From: Lentisphaeria bacterium
GTDB lineage: Bacteria > Verrucomicrobiota > Lentisphaeria > Victivallales > Victivallaceae
DNA: 57,687 bases
Assembly (NCBI GenBank): GCA_900768505.1
Contig: CAAGED010000034.1
Span: 1 to 57,687, forward strand
Direction: 5' to 3'
Translations under genes and position numbers: made by a program
The notes under the pieces: model-generated
Databases searched by the model: none
The model's input: only the letters and a program-made list of their open reading frames with translations
Told to the model about the DNA's origin: nothing
Part shown: positions 8,345 through 17,288 of the stretch, in pieces
Numbering within the stretch: the stretch's first letter is position 1
Layout of the letters: every line of letters begins with the position of its first letter

Positions 8345-9280
8345 TCAAAAAAGGTCGCCAATCCCCTTGACAACGCTCTTCGCGCCCTGACCAATATCTT
8401 CGCCTACTTTTTTAGCACCCTCACCCACATTTTTAACTCCCTTGCCCAATTCGTCACCTACGTTTTTGGTAGTATCCAAAACCGCACCTCCGGCAGCCTT
8501 CGCACCCTCGTTGATGGTGCTGGCAGCATCAGTTACATACTTTCCGCTCTCATCCAAAACCTTGACAGTGCCATTAATGACGGTGCTGCCGGTATTTTTA
8601 AGGAAATCCATCGGCAGCAAATTGCCGCAACTTTTGGCAATGCCGTCAAAAAGTCCGGTAAAAACCGCCAAGGTGGCCTCGGCGCCGGTAATTCCATCAC
8701 TTCCGGTTCCCAAACCTTCCACATAATACGCCGGAAGCGGTATTGACGCGCCGTTGTTGGTGCCCTTGATGATTACGGCGAGGTGCAGACCGCTTAAGTC
8801 CACCTTGTCGATTTCCAATTTTTTCGGAGCGCTCTCTTCACTGGGAGCATCCGAAGCCGGGCAGGCGGCGTTGACATTATCCCGAATGGTGGTCAGGTTG
8901 CTGGTAATCAAATTGGTATCCAAATTTATATCAACATCCTTTACCGTAATATCTTTTATGATGATTTTGTCGCTCAGCAAAGAGGAAATTTTCAACTCCG
9001 TTCCAATATGTCCCACCTTGATTGCGTAGGCGGAATCATACCCCGGCGGATTACCGATAACCAAATCGTCAATGGTGACCGATCTGTCCAGAAGCGAGAC
9101 GTCAATATCGGCAATTGTGATAGAAACACCGGTAACCTTGGGGCCGAAAGCCTCCACGGCGGATTTGATGATTTGGTTGATAAATACCAATGCGCCAATT
9201 AGCGCAAAAACAATGAGACCCAAAGTGAATAAGAGTATTTTCCGCAGCCGATGCGGTTTGCTGGCACTATTTTTTTCCAT
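8345..9280 (-). CDS. AsmA-like envelope protein with repetitive C-terminus
   Basis: 311-residue protein with one N-terminal membrane anchor (about residues 14-36). The anchor is followed by a beta-rich AsmA/DUF748-like segment, with patterns such as ITIADIDVSLLDRSVTIDDL and ISSLLSDKIIIKDITVKDVD typical of AsmA family repeats. Known members sit in the periplasm and are linked to envelope assembly or lipid transport. After a short spacer, residues about 260-311 form a Gly/Lys-rich amphipathic tail with roughly 11-residue periodicity (KNVGDELGKGV, KNVGEGAKKVG and similar). The start has AGGA 7 nt upstream. The family call is moderately secure; the function is unknown. Confidence 0.6.
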   Translation of the reverse strand: MEKNSASKPHRLRKILLFTLGLIVFALIGALVFINQIIKSAVEAFGPKVTGVSITIADIDVSLLDRSVTIDDLVIGNPPGYDSAYAIKVGHIGTELKISSLLSDKIIIKDITVKDVDINLDTNLITSNLTTIRDNVNAACPASDAPSEESAPKKLEIDKVDLSGLHLAVIIKGTNNGASIPLPAYYVEGLGTGSDGITGAEATLAVFTGLFDGIAKSCGNLLPMDFLKNTGSTVINGTVKVLDESGKYVTDAASTINEGAKAAGGAVLDTTKNVGDELGKGVKNVGEGAKKVGEDIGQGAKSVVKGIGDLF

Positions 9281-9349
9281 ATTATTATCCTGTCTAAAAT
9301 TAATTTTGTCTTTAAATTGGAATATAACTTGTCAACTGAAAATATCAAG

Positions 9350-9733
9350 TTACTCTTGTAAATTGTTCCTGGTATCCTGCGGCGGAGCAATCAATTTTTT
9401 GTCGGCTGACACCGGACGCGGGGTACTTTCGCCCTTGGCGATAAGGTCGATTTCTGCGAGCAGCCGGGAATCCGGGCAGAGAATGTTGCAGGAGGCAAAC
9501 GCCAATATTCCTCCTTCGATAATTATGGCGCAAATCACGACTTTCAACTGATGTTTTTGTGCTCGCACCCCAGCAATCAAGGTCGCCACCGGCAGGAGGG
9601 CACAAATAAAAAGCAACACATGGGTCATTGGGATTTCCATTATGCCCAGAAACTCCAAATGACGCAACTGCACCAAGTTTAGAACGATAAACCCCCAAAC
9701 CACAACGAAGTTCAGCAAATTAAAAATTTTCAT
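9350..9733 (-). CDS. Small hydrophobic membrane protein, unknown function
   Basis: 127-residue protein with three predicted membrane segments (about residues 5-23, 38-58 and 66-85) and a polar C-terminal tail of about 40 residues with two cysteines near its start. AGGAG lies 10 nt before the ATG. It lies 69 nt upstream of the AsmA-like gene on the same strand, so the two may be co-transcribed. I recognise no family. Confidence 0.6.
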   Translation of the reverse strand: MKIFNLLNFVVVWGFIVLNLVQLRHLEFLGIMEIPMTHVLLFICALLPVATLIAGVRAQKHQLKVVICAIIIEGGILAFASCNILCPDSRLLAEIDLIAKGESTPRPVSADKKLIAPPQDTRNNLQE

Positions 9734-9973
9734 AAGTTTTGTACTCCTCTGCTCAAAACGTTTGAATGCTTTTTAAATTTATTTTATAACGATTTAAGTG
9801 TCAAGGTGAAAATCCACACAAATAAATGTCAATAATATTTTTTTACCGAAACGGCAGTAAAAAAAATCATCTTTCAAATCTCCATTTTTTTTGTTTTGAC
9901 AAAGAATATATCCCATTTTTACGGCTTGGTAACTTTTTTCCACCAAATATTGCCGCTTATTTTTTCACCTGCC

Positions 9974-10750
9974 TCAAGTTTCCTTCTCCGGTTCGCCGGA
10001 TCGCTCCGCCAAACGAAATGCTCTGGGCGATACACCATAGCGACGGCGGAAAAGGGTAGAAAAATAGTTGCTGTCACTGAACCCGCAGCTCTGGGCAATT
10101 TGGCTGATGGAACAATGTGGGTGCAGTTTTAAATATATTTCCGCCTCCGCCAGACGTTTTTCAGTCAATTTCTGCCGGAAAGTCTTGCCGCAATTACGCC
10201 GCAGCAACGCCCCCAGGTAATTTGAATTAACCTGAAGCAGCTGCGCTAAATCACTTAACCCGATGTTATTTAAATATTGCCCGGCGATGTAGGCTTCGCT
10301 CTGCTGCAAATAAAACTCTTCTCCCCGTTTCTTGCGGGTGAATTGAGCGGATTTCACAAACTCTTCCAATTCAATGGCGATAAACTCCGCAGTAAAATCC
10401 GCCGCCGGACGAATTTGCGCCAACTGCGACTGGTTGCCGGTAAAATATAACACCGCCGCCAACTCGCCATCCAAATTCACCGGCCTGGCGTAATCCCACA
10501 CCTGATGGGGGCAGTAGCCGTAAAAGGAGCGGCCGCGGCGGGCAATCTCGATACTGCGCCGCTTATTGGCGGAACAACTCAGGTTATTGTCACTAAATTT
10601 GCATCTCCGGCACTCTCCATTGTGATGCAGATATTGATCCGGCGCCAATTTCAACGCCTCGTGGTTGAAAAAAGCCAGATGCAAAACTTCCAGCGAAATC
10701 GACACCTGAAGTTTTTTCTCCCAATGCCGCATAAGTTGATTTAATTTCAT
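9974..10750 (-). CDS. AraC family transcriptional regulator with PocR-like sensor domain
   Basis: 258-residue regulator. The N-terminal half carries a cysteine pattern (C47, C50, C59, C80) and the PVNLDGELAAVLYF segment typical of PocR-like sensory domains, which bind small metabolites or metal-linked ligands. Residues about 150-250 form the double helix-turn-helix AraC domain, ending with the hallmark ISQIAQSCGFSDSNYFSTLF and GVSPRAFR. It is divergent from an FAD-dependent oxidoreductase across a 122-bp gap and is its probable regulator, by the usual arrangement. The inducer is unknown. Confidence 0.88.
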   Translation of the reverse strand: MKLNQLMRHWEKKLQVSISLEVLHLAFFNHEALKLAPDQYLHHNGECRRCKFSDNNLSCSANKRRSIEIARRGRSFYGYCPHQVWDYARPVNLDGELAAVLYFTGNQSQLAQIRPAADFTAEFIAIELEEFVKSAQFTRKKRGEEFYLQQSEAYIAGQYLNNIGLSDLAQLLQVNSNYLGALLRRNCGKTFRQKLTEKRLAEAEIYLKLHPHCSISQIAQSCGFSDSNYFSTLFRRRYGVSPRAFRLAERSGEPEKET

Positions 10751-10872
10751 AATGTGAGATAATTTAAGTTATAATCTGTAAAAATTCAAGGTTTTTTGAG
10801 TTTTTTCGTTTATTTTATATTCAGAAAAAAAATTTATTGTGGTGATTAGGTTTATAATTTATGGAGATTGAT

Positions 10873-12177
10873 ATGAAAACTTTCTGCGAAAAATCCCGTG
10901 AAATTCCCATCATCGCCGAAACCGACGTAATTGTCGTCGGCGGCGGTCCCGCCGGTATCGGCGCCGCGCTCGGTGCCGCCAGAAACGGCGCCAAGGTAAT
11001 TCTGCTTGAACAATCCAACGTACTTGGCGGTATGGCCACCGCCGGCATGATGTCCCACTGGTCCGGCGGCACCGAGTCGCCGCTCCCCCACGAAGTATGC
11101 GACCGGATGCGGCAAAACGGCGCCCTGCCCATTGATTTTTACGAAGACGGTAAGTGGTGTATCAGTCACGAGGCACTTAAAAGTTCATTGCTGGAGATGA
11201 TGCGCGAGGCCGGAGTGACAATTCAGCTTTATACCCTGGTCAGCGACGTTATCAAGGAGAATAATAGGGTCTGCGGCGTCATCACCGAAAGCAAATCCGG
11301 CCGCGAAGCAATTTTAGGTAAAGTGGTCATCGACGCATCCGGCGATGGCGACGTAGCGGCCCGGGCCGGCGCGGAGTATCTCATCGGCCGGGCTGAAGAT
11401 CACGGCTGCCAGCCGGTGACACTGATGTTCCGCATTGGCGGCGTGGATTATACTCGGGCCGTATTCCCACCCTCTTTTGAAACCCATATTGATTTACCCA
11501 AGGGCGAAATCCAAACCCTCGGACACCAAAACTTGCCAGCTCCGGCGGGACATGTTCTCCTCTATCGTACCCGACTTCCCGGCGAAGTCTGCGTCAATAT
11601 GACCAACGTAACCGGAATCGATGGCACCAACGTCCGGGATTTAACCCGGGCGGAATTGATTTGTCGGGAGCAGATGAACCGTATCGTCGCGTTTCTCCGG
11701 GAATTTGTACCAGGTTATGAAAAATGTTATCTGGTCAGCTCCGCCCAAAATGTGGGAGTGCGCGAAACCAGACACTTTAAAGGCGTTTACACCATTAATG
11801 AATTTGACATTCTGGAGGCCAAGGTGTTTGATGACTGGATCGCCACCAAAAATTATTTCAATTTCGACATCCACTCCCTTAAAGGGCCTGGACTGGATGA
11901 ACACGGCGCACAGAAGTATTTTCAAGCCAAAGGGAAATACACCATTCCCTACCGTGCCTGCGTTCCGGAGAAGGTGGACGGACTCCTGCTGGCCGGACGC
12001 AACATCTCCGGCACTCATAAGGCACACTCCAATTTTAGGGTAATGTCCATCTGCCTGAATATTGGTCAAGGGGTGGGAACTGCCGCCGCAACCGCAATTC
12101 AGGATCGGGTGGAGGTTCGCAATGTGGATATTCACAAGGTTCAGGAGAAATTAATTGCAGCCGGAGTTACGCCTTAA
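10873..12177 (+). CDS. FAD-dependent oxidoreductase (FAD_oxidored family)
   Basis: 434-residue flavoprotein of the PF12831-like family, often seen in carbohydrate-catabolic clusters of Lentisphaerae and Planctomycetes. The dinucleotide-binding motif VVGGGPAGIGAA (21-32), with the ribose-binding glutamate of ILLE (43-46), is followed by GGMATAGMMSHWSGG and the DASGDGDVAARAGAEY motif. The start is placed at the ATG at 10873, with GGAG 6 nt upstream; the ATG at 10861 would place that ribosome-binding site inside the gene. It is transcribed away from the AraC/PocR-like regulator, and the substrate is unknown. Confidence 0.88.
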   Translation: MKTFCEKSREIPIIAETDVIVVGGGPAGIGAALGAARNGAKVILLEQSNVLGGMATAGMMSHWSGGTESPLPHEVCDRMRQNGALPIDFYEDGKWCISHEALKSSLLEMMREAGVTIQLYTLVSDVIKENNRVCGVITESKSGREAILGKVVIDASGDGDVAARAGAEYLIGRAEDHGCQPVTLMFRIGGVDYTRAVFPPSFETHIDLPKGEIQTLGHQNLPAPAGHVLLYRTRLPGEVCVNMTNVTGIDGTNVRDLTRAELICREQMNRIVAFLREFVPGYEKCYLVSSAQNVGVRETRHFKGVYTINEFDILEAKVFDDWIATKNYFNFDIHSLKGPGLDEHGAQKYFQAKGKYTIPYRACVPEKVDGLLLAGRNISGTHKAHSNFRVMSICLNIGQGVGTAAATAIQDRVEVRNVDIHKVQEKLIAAGVTP

Positions 12178-12357
12178 CTCCGGAAGTGCGGGCAATTGTC
12201 CGGAATATTGCCTGATCGATACTCCGGACGATTGCAGCCAAATCTCCCAGGTGTCATGTAATTTGAGAATTTGCAGCTTAAAAACATATTTTTATTTTGC
12301 TTATATCGTCTGATGCCCGCATCGTCCCCATTCGCAAAACGTAAAAAAATCTGAATC

Positions 12358-13335
12358 CTAATCCTGATTGTTTTTACCCATAATTATTTTTGAAACGGCA
12401 CTGTTCAACTGCAGCTGCGCAATAATTTCCGCCATGTCTGCTGGGACCGGAGCCTTGAACTCCATTATTTCACCACTTAACGGATGCGGAATGCTGACCC
12501 GGTATGCGTGGAGCAACTGCCGCGGCAACTCCAAGCGCCGACTGCCGCCGTAAACCTTGTCTCCAGCCACTGGAAATCCCAAGTATGCCATGTGAACCCG
12601 GATTTGATGAGTTCTGCCGGTGAAAATTTCCACCTCCAAAAGCGAAATTGGCACATTGTCAATCCACCCCTGCCCAATAACCTTGTAAGCGGAAATGGCA
12701 TTTTTTCCGTTGCGCTCCACCACTGCCATCTTCTGGCGATTTACCGGATGGCGTCCGATAAGCGTCTCAATGCGCCCCTCATTCTGGTGCGGGAACCCCA
12801 CCACCAAGGCCAAATAATGCTTGTGCACCTCCCTGGATGCGAAGGATTGCGCCAATTTAAATTGCGCAGTCGGTGTCTTAGCCACAATCAGGCATCCGGA
12901 AGTATCCTTGTCCAGCCGGTGTACAATCCCGGGGCGGGAATTATTTACCGAAAGCTGCTCCCCCAATTCCGGGTAACGGCTTAATAATGCATTCACCACC
13001 GTACCGGATGGATTGCCGACCGCCGGATGAACCACCACGTCAGGAGGTTTGTTAATGACCAGCATCTGGTCATCCTCGTAGAGAATTTCAAATTCAAAAT
13101 TCTCGGCACAAGGGATATCTGAAACCTCCTCAGCTAATTCCACCTGCAATGTCATGCCGCACTTCACCATCATTTTGGGCAGGTCGACGACAACTCCATC
13201 GCAGGTAACGGCGCCATTTTTGATTAATTTCTGCAAATATGAGCGGGAAGAATCCCGGATAACCCGCGACAGACAACGGTCTAACCGATCCTCATAATCC
13301 TTACGATCAATTGTAATTTTTATTATTTTAGCCAT
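12358..13335 (-). CDS. rluD: RluD-type 23S rRNA pseudouridine synthase
   Basis: 325-residue pseudouridine synthase of the RluA/RluD family. The N-terminal S4 RNA-binding domain (about residues 14-70) is followed by the catalytic motif HRLDKDTSG with the nucleophilic Asp142. The later GRTHQIRVHMAYLGFP block is also present. RluD modifies helix 69 of 23S rRNA; assignment to RluD rather than RluA/RluC rests on the S4 domain and length. It starts 15 nt after the lgt stop codon on the same strand. Confidence 0.9.
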   Translation of the reverse strand: MAKIIKITIDRKDYEDRLDRCLSRVIRDSSRSYLQKLIKNGAVTCDGVVVDLPKMMVKCGMTLQVELAEEVSDIPCAENFEFEILYEDDQMLVINKPPDVVVHPAVGNPSGTVVNALLSRYPELGEQLSVNNSRPGIVHRLDKDTSGCLIVAKTPTAQFKLAQSFASREVHKHYLALVVGFPHQNEGRIETLIGRHPVNRQKMAVVERNGKNAISAYKVIGQGWIDNVPISLLEVEIFTGRTHQIRVHMAYLGFPVAGDKVYGGSRRLELPRQLLHAYRVSIPHPLSGEIMEFKAPVPADMAEIIAQLQLNSAVSKIIMGKNNQD

Positions 13336-13350
13336 TTTTTATCCGGACGC

Positions 13351-14160
13351 TCAATCCTCTTTCAACTCGGAATCCGGATTTTTCTTGCACTTGAAATAAA
13401 ACAACGCCGCCACACCAACTGGAATAATTCCCAAACCAATCACCTGCGCCGGTGTCATCCAGCCATCAAGCAGATAATTTGGAGCGTGGTCGCCGCGGAA
13501 AAATTCGTCACCAAAGCGCAGGAATCCATATACAATCAAATACGACGAGGCCATAATTCCCGGTTTGAGTTTGCCGGTGTTCAGGTATTTTTTCATCACG
13601 GAGAACATTATTACAAAAACCAGCAAATTGGCCGCCGCCTCATACAACTGCACCGGATGCACTGGAGAAATGATCATTACATTTCGCTTGAAATCATAAA
13701 TTGGATAATTTACCGCCAAGCAAGATGAGGTCATCTTTCCATAACAGCAGCCATTGAGAAAACATCCAACCCGCCCCATGGCGTGTCCAAGCGGCAACGC
13801 CACACTGAAAACATCTAACAAACGGATAAAATCAATTTTTTTCACCCGGCAATAAACAAAAAGCGCTGCAATCGCCAGAAAAAAACCTCCGTAAAAGACC
13901 AATCCTCCGTTAAATATCATTAGCATTCCCCACAAATTACGGCGAAACTGATCAAAATACTGCACTACATAAAAAATACGGGCGCCAATAAGTCCGCCAA
14001 CAGCGGCAATCAACACCGCCGCCGTAGCCTGCTCCTCATTGATACGGGCATGGTCCTTGAACTTATTAATAATCCACGCCCCCAAAATAAAACCAATCGC
14101 CGCCATGACTCCATACCAGCGAATGGAAAAATTACCAATCTCAACAAATATTGGATACAT
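13351..14160 (-). CDS. lgt: Prolipoprotein diacylglyceryl transferase
   Basis: 269-residue inner-membrane enzyme that transfers diacylglycerol from phosphatidylglycerol to the lipobox cysteine of prolipoproteins. Seven hydrophobic segments are visible. The Lgt signature GHAMGRVGCFLNGCCYG (about 145-161) holds the essential arginine and asparagine, and YGFLRFGDEFFRGDH near the C-terminus is the second conserved block. The ATG lies 3 nt after the stop of a 49-codon ORF on the same strand. Several lipoprotein genes in this window would be its substrates. Confidence 0.95.
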   Translation of the reverse strand: MYPIFVEIGNFSIRWYGVMAAIGFILGAWIINKFKDHARINEEQATAAVLIAAVGGLIGARIFYVVQYFDQFRRNLWGMLMIFNGGLVFYGGFFLAIAALFVYCRVKKIDFIRLLDVFSVALPLGHAMGRVGCFLNGCCYGKMTSSCLAVNYPIYDFKRNVMIISPVHPVQLYEAAANLLVFVIMFSVMKKYLNTGKLKPGIMASSYLIVYGFLRFGDEFFRGDHAPNYLLDGWMTPAQVIGLGIIPVGVAALFYFKCKKNPDSELKED

Positions 14161-14163
14161 AAC

Positions 14164-14313
14164 TCAACAACCTCTCTTCAATAATGTTTCAACCGGATTA
14201 CCCCCGGCCAGCCATTCAGTCTGCAACAATTTTCTCCGAAAACTCGGAAATTCCCCCAATATCGATATATTATATCGACAACCGCGAACAAACTGATTAA
14301 ACGCTTCACCCAT
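14164..14313 (-). CDS. Possible 49-residue protein upstream of lgt
   Basis: A 150-nt open frame on the lgt strand begins with ATG at 14313 and ends with TGA 3 nt before lgt. The product (MGEAFNQFVRG...) is mixed polar/hydrophobic, contains two cysteines and resembles no family I know. The open frame extends upstream to a TGA near 14376 without a good alternative start. A GGAG lies only 2 nt before the ATG, which is a poor spacing. It could be a real small gene coupled to lgt, the remnant of a larger gene, or leader sequence. Confidence 0.35.
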   Translation of the reverse strand: MGEAFNQFVRGCRYNISILGEFPSFRRKLLQTEWLAGGNPVETLLKRGC

Positions 14314-14389
14314 CACTCCGGATACAAAAATACCAAAATCAGTCGGCGATTGATTTTTCCGGAATAAAATATCGCTTCAAACACCGCTG

Positions 14390-14632
14390 CTACTGATTGT
14401 TGCGCCGCAAATTTACATTGCCGTTTGAGTAATGTTCCATCCAGTTGCGCACCAATGGATCAACGGCGAAATCTTCCAAATCTTCGTTTTGTTCCAAGAG
14501 CTGATTGCAATACGGGCAAACGCTGTAATTTTCAATGTCAACGGTGGAGATATTTTCCCCGCAGTTCGGACAAATCAGCATCCGAATGTTTCCATCTTCG
14601 TCAATTTTTTTAAATTCATATCTTTTAATCAT
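14390..14632 (-). CDS. Small zinc-ribbon protein
   Basis: 80-residue protein with a CPNC...CPYC pair (about residues 20-23 and 39-42), the spacing of a rubredoxin-type zinc ribbon. An acidic segment and a short C-terminal tail follow. No further domain is present and no specific family can be named. It leads the group small ORF - lgt - rluD on the minus strand and is divergent from hisF. Confidence 0.7.
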   Translation of the reverse strand: MIKRYEFKKIDEDGNIRMLICPNCGENISTVDIENYSVCPYCNQLLEQNEDLEDFAVDPLVRNWMEHYSNGNVNLRRNNQ

Positions 14633-14946
14633 AACAACCTCCCTGAACGGCTCCGGCGGCAGGCGGATTCAACAAAATTCAAATTCCCGCCATTTTTACC
14701 CTTTTTAAATTTACCAGGCCGCCATCCTGAAATTTCATCCTTATTATAACATTTTTTATGACTTTTTAAATAGCATAATTATTTTTTTCCCATATTTTTT
14801 TGTGAATTTTTCCTAATTTATACCTTTTTTCCCAATATCTGCAAAAAAAACGTTTTTTTATTGCGCTTGGCATTTTTAAAGTACCACTTTTGAAGTTATA
14901 TTTACCGCATATAAAATTAACTCTAACTTCAGGATTTTTTTACAAG
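14633..14946 (+). promoter_or_regulatory. Divergent AT-rich gap with a possible hisF promoter
   Basis: This 314-bp AT-rich region separates the zinc-ribbon gene and hisF. On the plus strand, TTGAAG (14890-14895), a 16-bp spacer and TAAAAT (14912-14917) could serve hisF, with transcription starting about 23 bp before the ATG. No terminator, RNA gene or repeat was recognised. Confidence 0.3.
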
Positions 14947-15708
14947 ATGATTGCCAAACGAATTATCCCCTGCCTGGATGTAAATAACGGCCGCGTTGTC
15001 AAAGGTATCAATTTCGTCGACCTGATCGATGCCGGAGATCCGGTTGAATCCGCAAAAAAATACGAACTGCAAGGTGCCGACGAATTAATTTTCCTCGACA
15101 TCACCGCCTCCAGCGACGCACGAGGAACCATGGTTGACGTAGTGCGACGCACGGCACAGCAGGTTTTTATGCCGCTAACCGTGGGCGGAGGAATCCGCAG
15201 CGTGGAAGATATGCGCAATCTACTTAACAACGGCGCCGACAAAATTTCCATCAACACCTCCGCCATCAATGACCCGGCATTGATTACCGCCGGCGCAGAA
15301 CGCTTCGGCAGTCAATGTATTGTCGTGGCAATTGATGCTAAACGCATTCCTGGAACGGATAAGTTTCTGGTTTACACCCACGGCGGACGGCGCCAAACCC
15401 AACTGGATGCCGTAGAGTGGGCAAAAGAGGCAGTCAAACGGGGAGCCGGTGAAATTTTATTAACCAGTATGGATGGCGACGGCACCAAGAACGGATACGA
15501 CTGCCAGTTGACCAGATTGGTTTCCGAAGCAGTAAATGTGCCGGTAATCGCCTCCGGCGGAGCCGGGAAACTGGAACATTTGGCCGAGGTTCTCCAGACT
15601 GGCAAGGCGGATGCGGTTTTGGCGGCAAGCATATTTCACTTCGGCACTTTCACCATCCGCCAGGCCAAGGAATTTTTACAAAAAGCGGGCGTCAACGTCC
15701 GTTTGTAA
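14947..15708 (+). CDS. hisF: Imidazole glycerol phosphate synthase, cyclase subunit HisF
   Basis: 253-residue (beta/alpha)8 barrel that makes imidazole glycerol phosphate and AICAR from PRFAR and ammonia supplied by HisH. The catalytic aspartates fall exactly at the family positions: Asp11 in IIPCLDV and Asp130 in VVAIDAKR. The phosphate-binding loops TVGGGIRS and ASGGAG are present. I place the start at the ATG at 14947 (MIAKRIIPCL); an upstream in-frame start at 14890 would add 19 residues not found in HisF. It stands alone between unrelated genes. Confidence 0.96.
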   Translation: MIAKRIIPCLDVNNGRVVKGINFVDLIDAGDPVESAKKYELQGADELIFLDITASSDARGTMVDVVRRTAQQVFMPLTVGGGIRSVEDMRNLLNNGADKISINTSAINDPALITAGAERFGSQCIVVAIDAKRIPGTDKFLVYTHGGRRQTQLDAVEWAKEAVKRGAGEILLTSMDGDGTKNGYDCQLTRLVSEAVNVPVIASGGAGKLEHLAEVLQTGKADAVLAASIFHFGTFTIRQAKEFLQKAGVNVRL

Positions 15709-15773
15709 AAACTCCGGTAATGTTTTTTAACAAACGGCGGAACAAATTAGTTTTTGCTTGTCAGGCGCAATTT

Positions 15774-17246
15774 TTACTCGTGAAAAATCTGCGCCTCAAA
15801 TACCTGAAACGATGCATCAGCCCCCTGCCACGCCGTCGCCGGAAGTCCGGCTTTCAATGATAAATTATTCAGCGTTTCCGTCAAATCCCACCCCTGTTCC
15901 GGCGCCACCTGAGGGAGGAACACACTGCTGCGCCCCCTGCAATTCAACAAAATTCCGTGCTTACCCAATTCAATCTCCTGATAAGAATCAATCCTACGCG
16001 GCGGAGTAAGTACGGATATTTCAATTACCAGCTCGTTCAACTCCTCACTGCTTACCGGACGGAAACGATTATCCGCAAATGCGGCGTTAATCGCCTGCTC
16101 CAGCACCACCTTCTCAATGGGCCTCCGGGGCATGATTTCTCCAATGCATCCCCGTAACCGACCATGTTCGTGCAGGGTAACAAATCCACCGCGGACGGCG
16201 GAAAATTCCGCCGGAATATCCTCTTTCCAACTCAACTCCAAATTTTTCACCGCTTCAGGACGCCGGTTATAAGTTAAACCGTAAGCAATCACTGCCCGCG
16301 CCAATTCCAATAATTTTTGCCCGGCTGCCTCGCTGAGCAACCCGGAAACGGCACTTGTTTCCAGAGAATTGACCAAATCCCCCTTGGGCGGCAAACGAAA
16401 ATTACCCGACACCGCCGCTCCCAGATAACTTACCGAGTTCTTATAATTACCCTGCAAATCGCCGCTGGTGTAGTACTCCACCAACTCTACCTTAATCTGC
16501 TCCGGCAGCATGGCCAGCATTATCGCAATTGGCTTATAACCGCAAACCGTCACTCCGCTCTGCTCCACTTTCCGGAGCAACCCGTCAAAATCATTATTCT
16601 TAATACAGTCAAACACCATAAAATCCAACTGCTTCAAACGCGCCGGAACATTGTCCAGAAACGGCACAAAGCGAAACGATGTGCCGAAGTGGGTAAAATC
16701 ACTGCTGATCACCAGCAACGTGTCATCCGCAATCAACTCCCGCAAATTCAGTGCAAAATCCGCCAGTTCATTCCGGCTCAAATCACCGCACACCAGCGAA
16801 ACCACCTTAAAATCACTACAAAAAAAATATTGCAGCAGCGGCAATTGAATTTGAGTTGCATGTTCATCCCGATGCACATTAGGATTTATCGACACCTCCG
16901 GCAATTCAGCAATCTTCTCCAGCAGTGCCAAATCCGTATCAATTTGCCCCAATGGTGTAATCACTCCGGCAGAAGGCTCAATGCTGACCTGCGATGTATA
17001 AACCCGATGCGCCGGCGCGATTATAACCGCCCGCTTAAAACGACTCCGCTCCACCTTGGACAAAGTCCGCACCGCCGCACGCAGGGAATAAGCATATCCG
17101 GCATGAGGCAATATTACACAATTAACCTCTTTATCCACCTTTACCGGATTATTGATGACACACGCTTCAATTTCGCGTCGCAACTCAACCGGATCAGCCG
17201 CATACCAGCTGCCGGACAAATGAGATTTTATTACCGGATAATTCAT
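15774..17246 (-). CDS. Memo-AMMECR1 fusion (AmmeMemoRadiSam proteins B and A)
   Basis: 490-residue fusion. The N-terminal ~270 residues are a Memo-like domain, with the metal-site histidines in LPHAGY and APAHR, CGDLS, and SSDFTHFG. The C-terminal ~190 residues are an AMMECR1 domain, recognised by GGFVTLHEHGRLRGCIGEI and FADNRFRPVSSEEL. In many prokaryotes these two and a radical SAM protein form the AmmeMemoRadiSam set; here two are joined and no radical SAM partner is adjacent. GGAGG lies 6 nt before the ATG. The biochemical role is unestablished; a link to protein or nucleotide modification is inference only. Confidence 0.9.
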   Translation of the reverse strand: MNYPVIKSHLSGSWYAADPVELRREIEACVINNPVKVDKEVNCVILPHAGYAYSLRAAVRTLSKVERSRFKRAVIIAPAHRVYTSQVSIEPSAGVITPLGQIDTDLALLEKIAELPEVSINPNVHRDEHATQIQLPLLQYFFCSDFKVVSLVCGDLSRNELADFALNLRELIADDTLLVISSDFTHFGTSFRFVPFLDNVPARLKQLDFMVFDCIKNNDFDGLLRKVEQSGVTVCGYKPIAIMLAMLPEQIKVELVEYYTSGDLQGNYKNSVSYLGAAVSGNFRLPPKGDLVNSLETSAVSGLLSEAAGQKLLELARAVIAYGLTYNRRPEAVKNLELSWKEDIPAEFSAVRGGFVTLHEHGRLRGCIGEIMPRRPIEKVVLEQAINAAFADNRFRPVSSEELNELVIEISVLTPPRRIDSYQEIELGKHGILLNCRGRSSVFLPQVAPEQGWDLTETLNNLSLKAGLPATAWQGADASFQVFEAQIFHE

Positions 17247-17288
17247 ATCTGCCCTCCCCTGTTTTTTGACTGATAATCTAAAAAACGC

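Noticed and set aside
10853..10858. TATAAT before the FAD oxidoreductase as its -10 box
   Set aside because: It lies only 14 bp before the start codon and lacks a -35 partner; transcription would begin inside the ribosome-binding site.
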